From positions 43,550-107,549 of the forward strand of contig JAPEVC010000122.1 of assembly GCA_027946555.1 (NCBI GenBank): a stretch of DNA of 64,000 nt, written 5' to 3'. This document shows, one piece after another, positions 1 to 13,900 of this stretch. The notes under the pieces are model-generated. The model was not told the DNA's origin and did no database searches. It saw only the letters and a program-made list of their open reading frames with translations. The stretch is from Gnomoniopsis sp. IMI 355080 (taxonomy: Eukaryota > Ascomycota > Sordariomycetes > Diaporthales > Gnomoniaceae). Position 1 is the stretch's first letter; each line of letters opens with the position of its first letter. Both the position numbers and the translations under genes were made by a program.

Positions 1-3000
1 CGACCTGGCTATCCACCCATAGTAGGTACCACCTTGCGTTTGTCTAGTGGCTTGGCTGTTTGGTGGTAGAAGGATGAATCTTTTCTCGAGGCGAGCAGAC
101 CTATACGTCGAGTTTTGTGACTTTTCTCGTAGCCTCAGATTGCGTTTACTGTGATTGGCGAACTGTTGTCCAGATTCCATGCTGGATCTTATATTGTTAG
201 CTTTACGCGTTCCTTCTTACCTTTAGGAATTGTTCGGTCCAACCTCAAAATGCAAATGATGCCAAGGCCTAAGTGTAAATAAGAGAAGGTAGGCGGCTGG
301 AGGGTATCACCCAATCATGGCCTATGCACTTCGCAAGTCTGCAGCTAGGCCCATCGCCCACTTAGAAGGGATTTCAGACGAGAAAAAGAGATGCACTTCC
401 TCTTGGCAATGGAGCATGCGGATGCCAAGCTCATAAAGCGGCATAATGCTTGCGGAGATGTCAGGCGGGCTTGAACCCCTTCGTGGAATTTCCATTCATG
501 CGCCATTACCACCAATGACACAGTGTTATTTAAAGTAAGACCCTATTTTGTATGTAGTCCTCCGTGCTCGTCCAGGAAAAGGCTCAAGACTCGATGTATT
601 ACATTCTTTGAGTGGTTCTTTCTTCGTGTCGGACCTCGAGAAGTAGGCCCCACTTCCAGCCTGGTCACGCTAGGCCTGGTGGCTCAAGGACCGTGGTGAG
701 CCGTGACATCTTGAAGGTCGCAATAATAATTATGAGATTCTCGGAGCTTCTGTACTTTGCAATTATTCTTGGCTTGAGCTCGATTCGGAGTGAGCCATGG
801 TATAGCCTCAAAGTCCTCAAAGCTAGGCCGCTCCCATAAACGTCGAGCCTAGCCGTCAGCGCCTCCACATTCTGCCTAATACAATTTGGATTGAAAGAGA
901 AGAAAATTCAGAATGGACCGTGAATTCTGCGATTTGATGTTTCAACTCTAATAATTGCGTAGGGCTGATATTCTGATTCAACACGCAGGAAACTGCGCCC
1001 TTTTCGTGCTGGAGCGTTTCACTTGTCTCCAGAGCGGGCAACAAACGCATATTGTCCACTCTTTCAGAAGACTGTGTTATTTATATGACTTTGAAATAAG
1101 GTACTGAATAGATGACCAGCATCTAGTATCACCTTGTCTCACTAGGTACCCAGATGGTCAATAATTATGTGCGACTCAAATAGCATTTCATCTCACTTGG
1201 AACTGTGGTGTCAAGATCGATACCAGAGGAAATATTATGCACTATTAAACAGTCACTTAGATATTTCATCATATCTTCATGATCTTTCTGGCGGGGCTAT
1301 TCTCCTACAATTCAAGTGTGACCGGTCCTGTTTGAGGTGCACATTACCAGCGCGTCTTCTGGTTTGTTATTTCCGAGTGCATGCATCTAAGTACTTTTGG
1401 TGGCGGTCCTCTTAATATGCGTGCCCATTGAATTCGACTGTAATACGTCGCGTCTAATGAGATACTGACCACAGTCGATGTCGCGGAGCAGCTGGAGGAG
1501 TGCCGCATGGAGCATTGTCGAGTTGAGACGATCAATAAGCCGTGGGAGAACTTTATCCTAGACGAGCATGGTGTACTGCCACACGAAATTGCCGACACTT
1601 GGCTATTAGCTTGATTCCAGGGTCGTGCGAGGTTTGTGGCCAATGCTCGGCTTCGAAGAGCTTCATAATTGTTCACTTCATTGACTCTGATCTAGGTCGA
1701 CTGAAAATTGCCAAGAGACGGACCTTGAAATTTCACACTTGCGTCTAGTAAACCTAGCACAAGAAAAGTATGGCTCGTGACTTGACTATGCTCCATAAGA
1801 ATGCGCGTAGCAGGCACCTTCGGTAGATTTATTAACTTTATGGGAACCTCCGCAAATGCATACTTGAAGATAAACCCACTCACACCAGTCGACAACTCCA
1901 CATGCACTAGGCATATATCAAGAAAGGCTCTGAAGGATCTGGTATCTGGCTTGGATTGTGTTTCGAATCATCAACAATACTTTTATAGCCTGTAAAACCT
2001 GCCGGCCATGAATAGTCTTTGCCTCTATGGATATGGAACATTGTGCGAATCAACCATGTGTTAAACATGGAATAAAACGGATAAGACTTTGCTTATTCAC
2101 TTTTCTAAGAGGACTGGTGGGGCACGGTGAAACCTGAATCGGTCAACAGGAATAAACAGGTGGAGATGAGCAACAGCATTCCAACGATTCACCGGCTTCA
2201 CTTCGATACTTTTAAACTTCAATAAGAACCTCACATTTGTAGACGGATCGATCGGCGACTACTGAGAGCAAGCCTAGGCTCCAACTGTCCTTGACTTCGT
2301 GCAGGTGATATAGGATATAGAAGTGCAAGTCAGCAGCATTTTTCCTCCGCAGTGACAAGTAGTGAGGCGTTGGTTGAGATTCGTTACATACTATTGATAC
2401 AGTACTACGAACGGCGTATTCGTACACCATGGCATGGTAGTCCCTTGGCGTACTTGGCTCTCGGAGAAATCGTCACCTGCGGCCTGGGGATTCCCAGCAA
2501 GCCCCATAGGTTTTGACCCACCAGCGCGAACCCAAAAGGCAGGTGAGCGAGGTCTCACGCTTCGTAAGCCTTGCCAACTTTTTTCTTTGTAGCCAAGGCT
2601 CGGGAATTCCACGACACCCAAAGTTTATCCTGACTCCTTTTCGAAAAGATTCCCCTCCGTCGGTTTGTGCAAAGTGCAAGTAGCCTACAAAATGGAACCT
2701 TGGGATGCAGTCTCTTGGTGCTTTTTCGTCCTACCTAGGTAGTCGAGGTAGGTCGCCAACTCGTGCTGAGACTGGAAAAACTGAGTCTTCTGCATCTTAT
2801 CATTCTATTGACAGTCTCTGTTTCTTTACCAAATGCAGTGGGTCCCCGGACCGGCTGTGATTGTTATGCATTGTGGACCCCATGAGATTGCGAATCCGCA
2901 TTGATGCACGATTACAGCAAGACTTTGAAAGGATATTGTCATGTATGGGCGGTTTGTTCTTTGATTAGGGAGACTCTCGAAGGTTCAACTCTGAACATAT

Positions 3001-3062
3001 CCCAATCAAGACGCTACTGTGGCTCGACCGCTGCCTTCTGGTCTTGTGCAGCTCGGCTAAGT
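1..3062. other. Intergenic region, no intact gene
   Basis: I find no intact gene. All open frames are short and lack family motifs or coherent splice sites. A protein-like stretch lies at about 1444-1653 (+), interrupted by an in-frame TGA near 1611 (see findings). A 12-bp perfect palindrome CTACCTAGGTAG sits at 2731-2742. The last few hundred bases should hold the promoter of the esterase gene; no clear TATA box is seen. Confidence 0.5.
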
Positions 3063-4830
3063 ATGCAGATGTCAAGAATGGCTACTTCGAAACTACTGCA
3101 TTTACTGCCCCTGTTCTGGACGGTCTGGGCTACAAGAGGTTCCTGCGACCCGTCATCTATCAGCAATGGTCGATCTTTTTCCTGCTCGCCCGATGCCACC
3201 AACTCATCCAGTCCGGTTGTTGATCTAACATACGCCGTCCACGCTCCCCAGATCACAACCTCTCCGAACTCCCGTACATATTACAACTTCTCCAATATCC
3301 GATATGCAGCTCCGCCTACTGGCTCCTTGCGATTTCAACTGCCACAAGATCCAATAGACAACCGATCCGCTGGTATTCAAGATGGCGTCTACGGCAAGAT
3401 GTGCCCGCAAGCGTATACCCCATGGCAGAGCGCGGCACTGGTGACAGCACCTCCTGGTGAAGCGGAAAGTGAAGACTGCTTATTCCTTGATGTGGTGGTT
3501 CCGGAACAGGTGTGGTCCGAACGATGCAATACCTCACGCCCCGTCATTGTCTGGATCCATGGAGGTGGTTTCCAGATAGGTGCAAAATGGGGCACACCAA
3601 TGACAAACCCTCTCGGCTTGCTGGACCGAAGCTTTGACAATAACGCTGAAGGTGCGGTGTGGATTGGGCTGCAGTATCGTGTAAGTCGACCATCTCATCA
3701 TACAACATTAAGAAGAGCGGACATGCGGAGACTGACTTCGTCGTGATGATTAGCTGGGTGCACTTGGTTTCCTGCAGGGCGACTCATTTCAGTCAGCTGG
3801 AGGAATACCAAATGTTGGGTTCTACGATCAGCGTAAGGCTTTGGAATGGGTCCAGCAACATGCCTCTCTTTTCGGCGGTGATCCTTCGCGCGTTACAGTA
3901 ATGGGTGAATCCGCGGGTGCCGGCTCGATTCTGCACCATCTGACTGCCTATGGTGGCAAGCAAGATGCACCTTTGTTTCAGCAGGCCATCCTCCAGTCAC
4001 CTGCGTACGTACCGCGTCCATACAAGTCCCAAGCAGAAAAATCGTTCTCCGTCCTCCTCGAAGCCGCCAACGTCTCCACATTGGCAGAGCTTGTAAAGCT
4101 TGATACCTATGATCTACAGGTTGCCAACAAGCTCTCGCAGACCTCAGACTTTTACGGAACGTTTCAATTTGGACCGGGGCCAGATGGGTCCTTCGTCCCA
4201 GAGCTACCGGAGAAGCTTTTCGTGAGCGGAGAGTACCACAAGGGTGTCAAGGTCATGGTCGCCCATAACACTTTCGAGGCTCAAAAATATACCGACCCAG
4301 CTGCGACCAACTCAACCGCTTTTGATACATATATGAAATTATACTTTCCCGAGGCCAATGCTTCCACTATCGAGGACCTTTCCACCAACATTTACCCAGC
4401 GGTGTACAACGATACGTCTTTGCCATGGTCGACTCCTTTCGCACGGCTCATGACAGCCGTCGGAGAGCTCACGTTCTCGTGTCATGCATACTTCGTCGGC
4501 GAGGCTCTGGGTATCCAAGATGATACTGATGCATACTCATACCTCTTTTCAGTACCTCCAGGAACGCACACGCTTGATGTCTACTATTCTTACTATTTGA
4601 ACAGTACCTGGAGCAGCACAGTGGTGAATGTTACAACTGCGCAGTACATGCAAGGATACTTGACCAAGTTTGCGCAGACAGGACAACCTAATCAGCAAGG
4701 ACTACCCGAGTTCCCTATATACGGTGCCACTCGTTTGGATATGAATGTGAATCAGACTTTTATGGGTGTCCTCGCAGACCCGGCGGCAAATGCTCGGTGT
4801 GACTGGTGGAGACAGGCATCTTATGCTTGA
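3063..4830 (+). CDS. Secreted type-B carboxylesterase/lipase
   Basis: Two exons, 3063-3680 and 3754-4830, are joined by a 73-bp intron (GTAAGT...TTAG) to give about 564 aa, normal for the family. The N-terminus is a signal peptide (hydrophobic run after MATSK). ATGs at 3063, 3069 and 3078 are all possible starts. Alpha/beta-hydrolase marks are the EDCLFLDV block, the oxyanion-hole HGGGF, and the nucleophile elbow GESAG with Ser259. Glu381 (AHNTFEAQ) and His478 (GTHTLD) sit where the rest of the catalytic triad is expected. Several N-x-S/T sites fit secretion. Family members hydrolyse carboxylic esters extracellularly or detoxify esters; the substrate cannot be read from sequence. The gene stands alone, with more than 700 bp before the next gene. 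Confidence 0.88.
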
Positions 4831-5573
4831 GCAAGATCTGTATTACGAAGCCAAGTATTGCAGACAGTCAAAGACTAGTGGAGGCTTGTCAACGGGCTCA
4901 CACAAATTCGAGTTATATTGCGGTCATGTATATATTCAACTGTGTCACACATAATACCCAAGAAATTGTTCAGTTCCGTTCCCTCGGCGCCTCTCACTAC
5001 GGTGAGAGATACATGCATTATGCAGCGGGTGTTCGTTGAGAATTTCTGGGACAAAGGGTCCCGATGTCTCTATGGGTCGACATATGGCGGATCGAACTAT
5101 TTACATATAAGCTATGTCACGCCCGATGTGCTATTTCTGCGCTCCTATAGCTATACATCTATACTTTTGACTCACTCCCGAAGTCTAACGACATTTCCTT
5201 CCCATGGCCGTTTAAGAAAAGTCGCAGGGATCCTAACCCATTGAATATCCTGAAGAATGGCGTCTCCAACGTTCCTCCTTACCTAAAGGCCAAGTCGCGT
5301 TTCGAGCGTTTCGTTTGCCGTCTGTCCTCATCAGCCACTTGAACACGCATCAAGTTTCGTACAGCGAGCCGGTAGTACTTCCAGACATGAAAGTACGTAG
5401 CAGTCAAAGCCTGCGTAATACTGCTCATATAACTGAAATTCAGGCTCGGATCTGGCTGCGAACTAAAACATGATTGGGGTATCTCTGTCGTCCTGAACTC
5501 CTAGCACGCAGCTGATTTCTATCTACGTCGCTCTTCAACTCATCATGCTACCTCTTTCTTTCCCTAATGGGAA
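4831..5573. other. Intergenic spacer
   Basis: Spacer between two convergent genes, so it should hold both 3' ends. No motif-bearing ORF, repeat or RNA gene is seen. Confidence 0.5.
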
Positions 5574-6427
5574 CTAGTCACAACTGATCGAGCTAAATGC
5601 ATCATTAAACGCGCCCGGTATAAGGTCCTGCGTGCCATTTGTCGACCAGTAATCGCCCGTACAGCTAGGATCGCTATGCCACACTCGTCAGACACACCAC
5701 ATACTTAATTACAGAGAAAAGTACTGCTTACGTGTAAAAGAGACATACGGGCCCACCCGTGTCAAGCGAGCTGATTGTGTCGTTGTAAGCTGATGAGAAG
5801 TTGACTGAACAGCCCCCACGTCAGCGCTGGCACTTTGGAAACGAGGGTAGATGCGTGGGGGCAATACTTACTGCATGAACTCGATGGCACGCTGATAGTA
5901 GTACAGGAATCAAGATAAGCGTTCTGGCAAATATTCACGCTCGCCCCTGTAGCAGCCGCGGAGGTCGACGACGTTGTCGTCGCCGTCGTAGTAGTACCGC
6001 CACTACTACTCGTCGTCGGCGTGGTCGGCGTACTCGTCGATACTCCAGCTCCCGCACTCGTCGCAGTAGTCGCCGCGATCGTACTACTCGAACTGCCACT
6101 CGTCGCAGCGCCGCTCGAGCTCCGCGAACTAACACTCAACCCAACGCCCAGCCCCACGCCCAACCCAACAGCAACCAATAACAGCCCAGCCAGCACGGGC
6201 CAGCAAATCACTACCGGCACGCCGAGCCATGTTCTCCTCCTTATGGTTGTGGGCTTCACGTGCGTGTCTAGCTCAATGTTCTTCTCTGGTGGCGTGCCGT
6301 ACATGGTCGCGCTGGGCTCGCCTGGGTGCAAGGCCTCGGGCGCGTCACTGGTGATAGTTTGCGGGCCGTCGGAGGGGGCGATTTCGGGGCCGTAGCTATT
6401 TTGGAGGTCGTGGTGGTGAGAGGCCAT
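5574..6427 (-). CDS. Single-pass membrane protein, Ser/Thr-rich with Cys tail
   Basis: Three exons on the minus strand (6427-5872, 5789-5732, 5673-5574) give 237 aa. Donors are GTAAGT and GTAAGC, acceptors CAG and TAG, and all phases agree. A first-exon-only reading runs on into intron sequence. Residues 1-60 are polar. RRR precedes one long TM segment at about 68-98 that is Gly/Val/Leu-rich. A Ser/Thr/Ala-rich, probably O-glycosylated stalk follows (99-165), then a C-terminal domain with six cysteines encoded across the two introns. The layout resembles cell-wall sensor-like proteins of filamentous fungi, but here the Cys domain follows the TM. I do not recognise a named family. Function is unknown; a surface protein is inferred. 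Confidence 0.8.
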
Positions 6428-8944
6428 TGTGAGAGGCGGTGGACTTGTGTTGGGACCCAGGCCGAGGGTGGCTGTTGCAGTTTATGGGCGCTGTGAGTGG
6501 GGAATGGATCCTAGTGAGACTCGCGGTAGCAAGGCTTGAGATTATTCCAAGCGACGAGGGGACAGCGAATATGTGAAGAACAGTTGGTGAGGTCGAATGT
6601 CGAATGTCGTGAAATTTGCTCTGTCTAGATGGTGTATCGCGAGAAGGATTCTCAAGAGGCACCCTGGTTCTCAGCTAAGTGGGCTGACGGGCTTGGCGCA
6701 GATTGCGATCGTCGTTCAAAAAACATCATTGGCTTTTGGTGTTGCATAATTATAGACTGTGGACGCACAATCTGCATGGGCCCCCAAGAAATAATCTATC
6801 CACTATTCTTGCGGCAACTTTCGCCAGAGCTTTCTCAGTGGTCCGGTGGCACCATGGAAGAAGCGGCTTATCGTGCGGAAGTTATTCATCAAAGTAGTAC
6901 AGAGCTTGGGTGACGGTAACCGTCTTACCTTACGCATTGGCATGAAGTATATCTGGGCTCGTCGCCTCTCGGTCGAGTCAGCAACATTATGTCACGAAGT
7001 GCAGCGGACCAACAGGCCATGCAAGAGAAGGTTACACGGCAACGTCGTTGAAGAGATGGCGAGTGAGGAGACATCAGAAGAAACCAAGAACGACGACGAC
7101 GTGCGACAGACGTGGAACTCAACTCTGGATCGACATCTAGAATGATCCGAACTAAATCATGAAAAAGGCCTGAGGCGTTACGACGTGCTAGTGCACGAGA
7201 ACATCTGCTGAACGAAGCAGGATCACCACTGACCACACAGATTCTACCTGGGAAACCTTGAGAATTTGCCAGTCCGTATGTTGGCAGCAAACTATGCAGA
7301 CGACGGCCACCGGTAGCGAGACAGCATGGCCATCCTCTCCTCGTGATTGAAGTCGGTGTCAGCGTACGTTGTGGGGCTTCTCCTTCTTTGACTTCTTGCC
7401 CGCCTCGGGGGGGGGGGGGCGCCGATACTGGTGTGTTGGCGGGTTCAATGCCAGCCTCGGCTATGTGAATGAATCCGTCGATGTCGGGTCGCCGAGCCTG
7501 GCCTGGCCGCGCCCCTTGCGGTTGCGTGGTCGGGGTATGGTTAGCCTGAGCGTTGAGGTACGTTTGGCGCGTTCGAGGGAGAGAGTGGTGAGGCGGGCAG
7601 AGCGGATGCTGCTGGGTAGGGTCATGCGGCCGGAGGAGGTATGCTCAGCGTCGTAGCCGGGGAGGCTGTTGCATCAGATGGATGTCACCAGGGCACCAAA
7701 GTGGAAAACTCATGAGTTCAGATCAAAGGATCAGGAGTTTACGCATGCCTGGCATGTTGGGCAATAGAATTATCAAACGTTTAAATGGAGGCGGTGATCC
7801 CTTGTTCTCTTTGAATCCTACCATCGTGGATGTGCCTTTTGCGGGTACTCCGGGTTGGGATCTGATCTACAAGGCGAGACCATACTACAACGAATTGGTG
7901 CACTGGGTCACTTGTAAGCGTTTCCAATTCTATATCATATTAGCATCCAACATCGCAGCTTTGTTGAGGCTATAGTTTTCTTGTCTCATCTCGACAATCT
8001 TCGCGTTTGTTTGAGATGCGAGACTATCGCACCAACTAGTATCTCGTTGTTCGGCTGTCTCCAGACGATCCATCTGAGTTTTGAGTTTTACACTAGGTAT
8101 TGGTGTTTTAAAGTGTCAAGTTGATGCATCACGTGGCATGTAGCAATAAGGTGGAAGTTGGCATATTTCTGTTGAGGAAATCTTAGAGCCCAGTCGTTGT
8201 TGTTAGGGGTTTTCCGAGAATCTGGACGCGCTTGTGGGTGGCACGTGGCGCGATTTAGGGCGCCCCCAGTGTCAGACCAACACATTGGCGTATCGATCTA
8301 GTATCTAAACAGAACGTTCGTCCCAACTGAAGGCGTAAGCTTCTACTCTGCTCGAAGCAAGGACTCCGGAAAGAGTCAGCCGTGTGGCGGTTAGTGAGTC
8401 CAGAACGTGCAGAAGCGGTGTCCACTAAGAATTAAGAGACCTCACGAAGTCGGAAATGGCGTAGTACAGATCCGAGCGTCTGGGACCAGACCGGATCTTG
8501 GTGCCAGGTTCAGTTAGTATGTCGATCATAAGGTGGCAGAACAGTTGAGACTTGCTTAAAGGCGGTTAGCTTGTTATGGGACGCTACTTAAAAGTGACGC
8601 CGTCGACCGGAATATCCGTGATCGTAGCCGCTAACCTTACCAGGGGTTCCCCACGGGGTAGCATGCCATCCCAATTCCAATACAATACTACTACTAACTT
8701 GGATGGGATATTGGAAGTAGACTGGCACCTAGGATGCCCGGCAATTCCATGCGGATGCAAGTATGAGGGGGTTAGTGCGGTGGGTCAAATGGTACATAGT
8801 ATATGGCTTGCGATGCCTTCCCGCACAGTACTGAGCCAAGACCATTCTTGATTTCTTACTGATTATTGCCAGTTGGGTCTTTTTTTGAAATTAATTATCC
8901 ACACGACCTGGTCTTCCTGCTGTGTCTGCAGCCACAAGGACAAT
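6428..8944. other. Intergenic region with a GC-rich patch
   Basis: No gene with recognisable motifs. 7380-7650 is clearly GC-richer than its surroundings and open in several frames, including 7369-7656 (+), and it contains a 13-G run. It may be a relic of coding sequence, but no family is evident. Another open stretch at 7682-7975 (+) ends in a possible splice donor, with no partner exon found. The right end should contain the promoter of the transporter gene. Confidence 0.4.
7407..7419. repeat. Homopolymer G13
   Basis: Thirteen consecutive G. It lies inside the GC-rich patch. Such runs are slippage-prone, so the count may be unreliable. Confidence 0.9.
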
Positions 8945-10974
8945 ATGGACGAAGAAAAGTCGAGAACTGCGACTTCCCACCTCGAGGATCGACAAATGGA
9001 TGTAAACGCAAGCGAATATGAGCCACCTTCAGACTACAAGGTCCACTGGAGGACCTTTGCTGCAATTTTCGCTCTTGCTATGGGCAATGTCTGCGCTGCC
9101 ATGTCCAATACTGTAAGTCACCTCGAAACCCTTCTAGAAGATTATAACAGGGCAGCAAATTAACACATCCATTGTGATAGTCCAACACAACGATACGTTC
9201 ACAAATTGCCAGCCTAGGCGACTCGGGCATCTCATCCTGGGTGGCCAATTCCAATTTTCTGGTCACTCTAGCCTTTGGGCCCGTCCTCGTCAGTCATAGC
9301 GATTCCGAATCTCTTGCAAATGTCCATCTTGCTGACAATAAATAGGGCTTCCTCAGTGACAGACTTGGCAAGAAATGGTTCATCGTCATCCCAGCTGCAA
9401 TCGGTGTTATTGGGGGGGTTATTGCTGGATCCGCGAAACAGACCACCACCATTATCGGCGGCCAGGTCTTGACTGGTCTAGCAAACGCTGGATGTGTAAG
9501 CACCCTATACAAATACGAATAGGGTTGATACTGATGATTCTGAATTACGTACAGATTATCGGCGTCCCGACAGCTCTCGAAGTCACCCCTAACAAATATC
9601 GACCATGGACACAAGGCTTCATCATGACATTGGCCAGCGTGGCTGTCGTTGCCGGCACACTTGGTGCTGGAGCTTTCGTCAAATTCTACGACCAGGGGTG
9701 GCGTTGGTCGTATTACCTCAATGCCTGCATCTACGGACTCACCAGTCTGTTGGTCCTGGTGTTTTACCACCCGCCTCCTACTGGCCTTCGCCGGCAAGAG
9801 ACACGCGTGAGCAAGCACCTAGGCCAGGTCGATTTCATCGGCATCATCATTTTCACGGGCTCACTAGCCGCGCTGATTATTGCCCTGACCTGGGGTGGGA
9901 CGACTTACGCCTGGAACTCCAAGCAAGTCGTGGCGTCCTTGGTCATGGGCTGCGTTGGTCTTCTTGCGTTCGGTCTATACGAGGCTTTTGGCACCACAGA
10001 AGGCATGTTCGACCATCGTCTCTTCGTCAACCGGAATTTCCCTATTCTTCTGTTTGTCTGCGCCGTCGACGGGATGCTGCTACTTGGCGTCAACGTGCTC
10101 TTCTCCCAGCAAATCGCCATCGTCTTCACCCAAGACACACTGCAAGTGGCGGCAGACTTGATGCCTTATCTTGTTTTGTCTGCCTTCGGTTGTCTGCCCG
10201 CAGGCTACCTCATGGGGAGGACACAGCGATACAGACTACTACTGGTCCTCGCGTTGGGTTGGTGTGCTTTATTCACAGGTACGTTCAAACCCTAGCATTT
10301 TTCGTCAAGAACAGAATGCAGGACTGTGCTAACATACACTTTAGGTCTCATGGCTCTACTCACTCCATCCCGACTTAACTGGCTGTACGCATTCTCTGCT
10401 ATGTTCGGTATGGGTACAGCTGTGACCACTGTGATTCCAAGTAAGCCCCTCTTCCATTCGGTTTCGTTGTGTCACACTGACTGACCGCATCAAAGTTGCC
10501 GCTCTGTCTTTATCAGTGCCTTCATTCTTGCTGGGCACTGCTGGCACCCTCAGCATTTCAGCGCGCGCTCTGGGCGGAATTATTGGCATCACTATTTTCA
10601 CAGTTATATACGACAACAAGATGAGCCAAGTTCTGCCAGTGAATGAGGCTGCTATCCTCGGACAGTCAGGACTCGATGTTGCACAACTGCTACCGCAGGT
10701 TCTTGCGTCTTTTGATGCGTCCAACCCTCCAGCAGCACTCGCCGAGATCCAGGGTCTGTCCCCACAGCTCATTCCGGAGCTCTTGGGTGCGTTCCTGGAT
10801 TCGAACACGTATTCCTGGAAATACGTTTGGATCGCGATCTCAGTAGTGGTTGCTGCCAATGCTGTTGTGGCGTGCTTCCTCAAGCCAGTGAAGGATAGGA
10901 TGAATGGGCATGTGGAGTCCGCTCTGGAGGAGTCGGACGTCAGACAGAAGCAAATTATGGCTGCTAGTCACTGA
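8945..10974 (+). CDS. MFS efflux transporter, Tri12-like (DHA2, 14-TM)
   Basis: Six exons: 8945-9112, 9181-9288, 9346-9495, 9555-10278, 10345-10440, 10496-10974. They give 574 aa with consistent phases. Intron 2 uses GTCAGT as donor but has a good GCTGAC branch site. A cytosolic tail of about 38 aa leads into TM1. The loop motif GFLSDRLGKKW is the MFS signature between TM2 and TM3. The segment ALEVTPNKYRPW and the length are characteristic of the trichothecene-efflux/siderophore transporter group (Pfam TRI12). Such proteins sit in the plasma or vacuolar membrane and export small molecules by proton antiport. The substrate is unknown. The C-terminal polar tail holds acidic residues after the last TM. 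No core biosynthetic enzyme is adjacent. Confidence 0.9.
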
Positions 10975-13900
10975 GGTGATGCATATAATGTGTGGACTTC
11001 GTTTTGGGAACGCAATCATCATTTCGTCTTTACGTTTTACATGTCGCAAACCGTAGCTCACGGACGCTCACGCGTCTTGGAATTAAGCTGGCCTCGAGCA
11101 TAGAAAAGACAAAAATTCGGATAAAGTGCGGGGAAAATATATCTTGACCGAATGAAAACACCCAGATGTGATATTATCGCAAAGTAATGCTGGGGAAGGC
11201 CCATCCGGAGCAGCCTCGGAATAGCTTTAGTGACTACTATTACACCATTTTCTCGCAAATGAATATCTAGGTAATAAGGCAGCCATGCTTCACTGTCGAG
11301 GAAACCAGCCACAAGTATCCTGAATTTGGTGGATTTCTATGCACTCAGCATACTTGTTAAGCAGAGCAGGAATGTGAGTCAGGCAAAACAAAGGGTATAG
11401 GCATCACTCTATCAACAGATAAGCCTGGCTGATCGCCGCATGCAGGACAATTCATTCCGGGGCGCAGCGGCTCAGCTGGGTGCGCAAAAAGCGGTCTGTC
11501 TGTTCACAAAGCTTGGGTTTCCGTAATCCACAGTTTTCATGTCGCTTACATCAGCCCACATCATTATGTATGTCAGACGCCTTGTACACGGTGTTCATGC
11601 ATAGGTCACCCACCGGTTCTCCATATAAGCTGACAGCCTTATAAGGTGTATAATACCCTCTCGCTTTGCAGGAAATTGTCTCCACAAAGTAAGACAATGA
11701 CGATGTTGCTGGGAATTGATGTTGCAAATCCCCTCAATGTAACATGGAGGCTGAGTATTTAGTCTTCAGCATGTCCGCTCTTGAGCCTTTCTCCGGATCA
11801 CTCTATACCTCAGCACGAACAACCGTCTTCCACTACATATCTTCAAAATCTGTTGAGCTTATTTTGGAGTCAAAAACTCTTCGCATCAAGAAATCTATCC
11901 AACAAGGCCCTAGACCTCAAGCCTCATTGACAGGCCGAAGTGTTATATCGTATCACTGTCTTGCCAACACACTGGGACCCTACCAAAAGAAACCAAAATA
12001 TGCAGTCGATTATGCCCCAAACCCTGCTGGACAGTTCTCCTCGCCATTACACAAGCGCTGAGCCTCAAACAATACGGAGGCTTCTCTTTCCTCGTTCTTC
12101 CGGTCTTGCACGCGGAAAAATGAGAAAGGTCGCCGTGTCGGAACACGCCATCAACACAAATGTTTGGATTGCACGTCCATAAAATTAGGGCAGGGACATC
12201 ATTTCTTGAACACCAGAAAGTATTAGGGAACGACCGTGTATGTTGCATTGGATTTTACTCAGCGTGCCAAAGAACAACATCGAGTCACCCTTGGAGAATC
12301 AAAGCTAGATTTACTTGCTTATTGGGTCGCATTTTGGAGGCATTCCGAGCCCGGAACAGCTATCTACTTGATTCAGTTGTTCGGGGTTGTTTCTATAACT
12401 GGCTTGCTTCTCTTAACTCATGACGAAGATTAGCAGACATCATAATCAAAATGGGGAGAGTCCCTAGAAGGACGCACAGGGTACGATCTGAAGAGGTCAT
12501 GACAGAGACAAAGTGTATGAGATCTAGGTAGAATACTACTTCGTCACAAACACGAAACAGCCACAAGTTTCTGAATCACGAGCATATTGGACTCCATCTT
12601 TCCATATTTCATGCTCCAAAACCACGGAAGCAATAGCTATACAAATTCCTATCCTGTCATATCAATGTTGGCACAGTCACAAGTTACTTACTGTTTGCCA
12701 GGGCTGAGGGCTCCTTATATTCGTATTTACAGTCTTTTGTATGTGTTACAGGCATGTATATTTTAGTTTCTTGAGGCTAAATCACATAGAACAAGCCAAA
12801 AGTTTAATAATAATGCTTTGATCCTACCTTGGCTAATATATTGTGATGACGAAAGAATATGATCAGCCCTTCTGGCTTGTCATGTACTTCCACAATAATG
12901 TTGATAGATATCGTCGTCTGGCACTCGGCTTAAAGGGCTCGATATCGTTAGCAGCGCCACACACAATGCAAATTGCAAAAGGAAGGGGAGGAAACCCTCC
13001 ATCTGCAACGTTGAGTGCCGCTTTTGGAAACAAGACTGTCAATCCACCCAAGGAATTGATGTGATTCATATAATTCAGATGACAATCTTTTTCACGAGGT
13101 CAGATGCACTGTAATATAGACATATTTACTTACGTTGGTATGCGCATCAACGGTATATTGGACAGTCTAATCGGGTATATAGGGTAAATGTTCTGCTTCA
13201 GCACCTTATCTGCTAGCGCCTTCCCTGCTTCTCTCCTATCCAATGACTTGATAGCAAACTTTCCTTACTACCATTAATCTTCAGCATTTGCCATATCCAG
13301 GGGAAATGCGCCTACAGTGGCTGAACACATATAGGTAGTCGATTTTGATGCGATGAGGTGCCTCTGATGATCCTTGCTAGTGTACGTACTTGCATCTTCA
13401 ATCAATCTTTTAGATAGTTAAGCGGGCTGTGAGACATCCCGCTCAATATCTCCTCGCGCGAGAGGTACCCTGCTATTTCCGTAGGTATACCGGTCTCGAT
13501 TCTTCAAGTCATCTCGGGAGCTAGCTCTTCTAGTCCTAGAGTCCCAGCTCGCAATCTTGTTAACATCCGACAGTAGTAGAAGTTGGGAAAGAGGGTACTG
13601 CGCTCCATTCGGACTCCCTGCTACAGCGTCCGGGCTATCCGGTCTCTCAGATTCCCCGAAAGGTGTGAGTGTCCGAAAATGTACGATACATTGGTATTCC
13701 ATCAAGGATACATCGAACCCAGTTGACAACGTATCAAGGAGAAGGATATGAGACAAGACTCCCGAGGTCCTGAAGCAGTGAAAATCGCCCCCTCACAGCC
13801 TCCGTGATTAATGGGACTATACCTACACTGAGACTTGTCCCGCTTAACCTAACCTCAACCTTACACCGAGATGCATATTGGTGGTGGTATCAGCAAAAGA

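Noticed and set aside
13418..13756. 112-codon frame on the minus strand
   Set aside because: Overlapped by an opposite-strand frame, no motif and no neighbouring exons.
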